A DNA stretch of 64,000 nt from Nectonema munidae (Eukaryota; Nematomorpha; Nectonematoida; Nectonematidae): positions 558,001 through 622,000 of the forward strand of contig JAUIRK010000288.1 in NCBI GenBank assembly GCA_030549495.1. The letters are read 5' to 3'. The position numbers and the translations under genes were made by a program. This document shows, in pieces, positions 63,996 through 64,000 of the stretch. Under the pieces are notes generated by a model. It was not told the DNA's origin. It worked only from the letters and a program-made list of their open reading frames with translations, and made no database searches. Within the stretch, counting starts at the first letter, position 1; each line of letters opens with the position of its first letter.

Positions 63996-64000
63996 GTATT

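Overview
The window looks like nuclear DNA of an animal, most probably an arthropod. It is very AT-rich, has short GT-AG introns, carries the first exons of a laminin alpha gene of the LanA/LAMA5 class at the right edge, and is crowded with eukaryotic DNA transposons (hAT, Merlin, pogo/Tigger, Tc1-like, a CACTG-ended family, TTAA-flanked miniatures). A copepod would fit, but the species is a guess. No prokaryotic operons, rRNA, convincing tRNA or CRISPR array was seen.

Host-type genes are few. Two intronless seven-helix receptor genes lie on the minus strand about 38 kb apart (6680-7678 and 45319-46215). They are clearly paralogous and share a DKY triplet in place of DRY. A minus-strand frame at 17603-22657 could encode a 1684-residue protein: a short membrane-like and basic N-terminus, then about 1500 residues of almost only Asp and Glu. 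Laminin alpha starts at 60879 and runs off the right edge, its first intron filled with repeats.

Layout. 0-6.4 kb: 5' end of a repeat-borne zinc-cluster gene, hAT remnants and palindromic miniature elements. 6.6-7.7: receptor 1. 8.1-10.7: Penelope-like fossil, an unidentified less AT-rich island, repeats. 11.2-17.1: a complete Merlin element next to a complete hAT element, each with a perfect 8-bp target duplication. 17.6-22.7: acidic-protein gene. 24.4-29.7: two arrays with a period near 150 bp. 29.8-32.6: intron-rich C2H2/SAM-type gene copy. 32.6-42.7: Tigger, hAT and Tc1-like remnants, a hAT miniature inside a tRNA-like SINE candidate, and decayed coding-like stretches. 45.3-46.2: receptor 2. 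48-54.2: a nest of small elements whose ends are arrays of short words. 54.2-57.2: nested hAT elements. 58.2-58.8: LINE 3' end. 60.9-64: laminin.

The genes do not form a pathway. The main story is gene-poor DNA remodelled by many transposon families. The least explained items are the acidic-repeat gene, the word-array termini, and the C2H2/SAM-type gene, a relative of which lies inside an element with CACTG ends.
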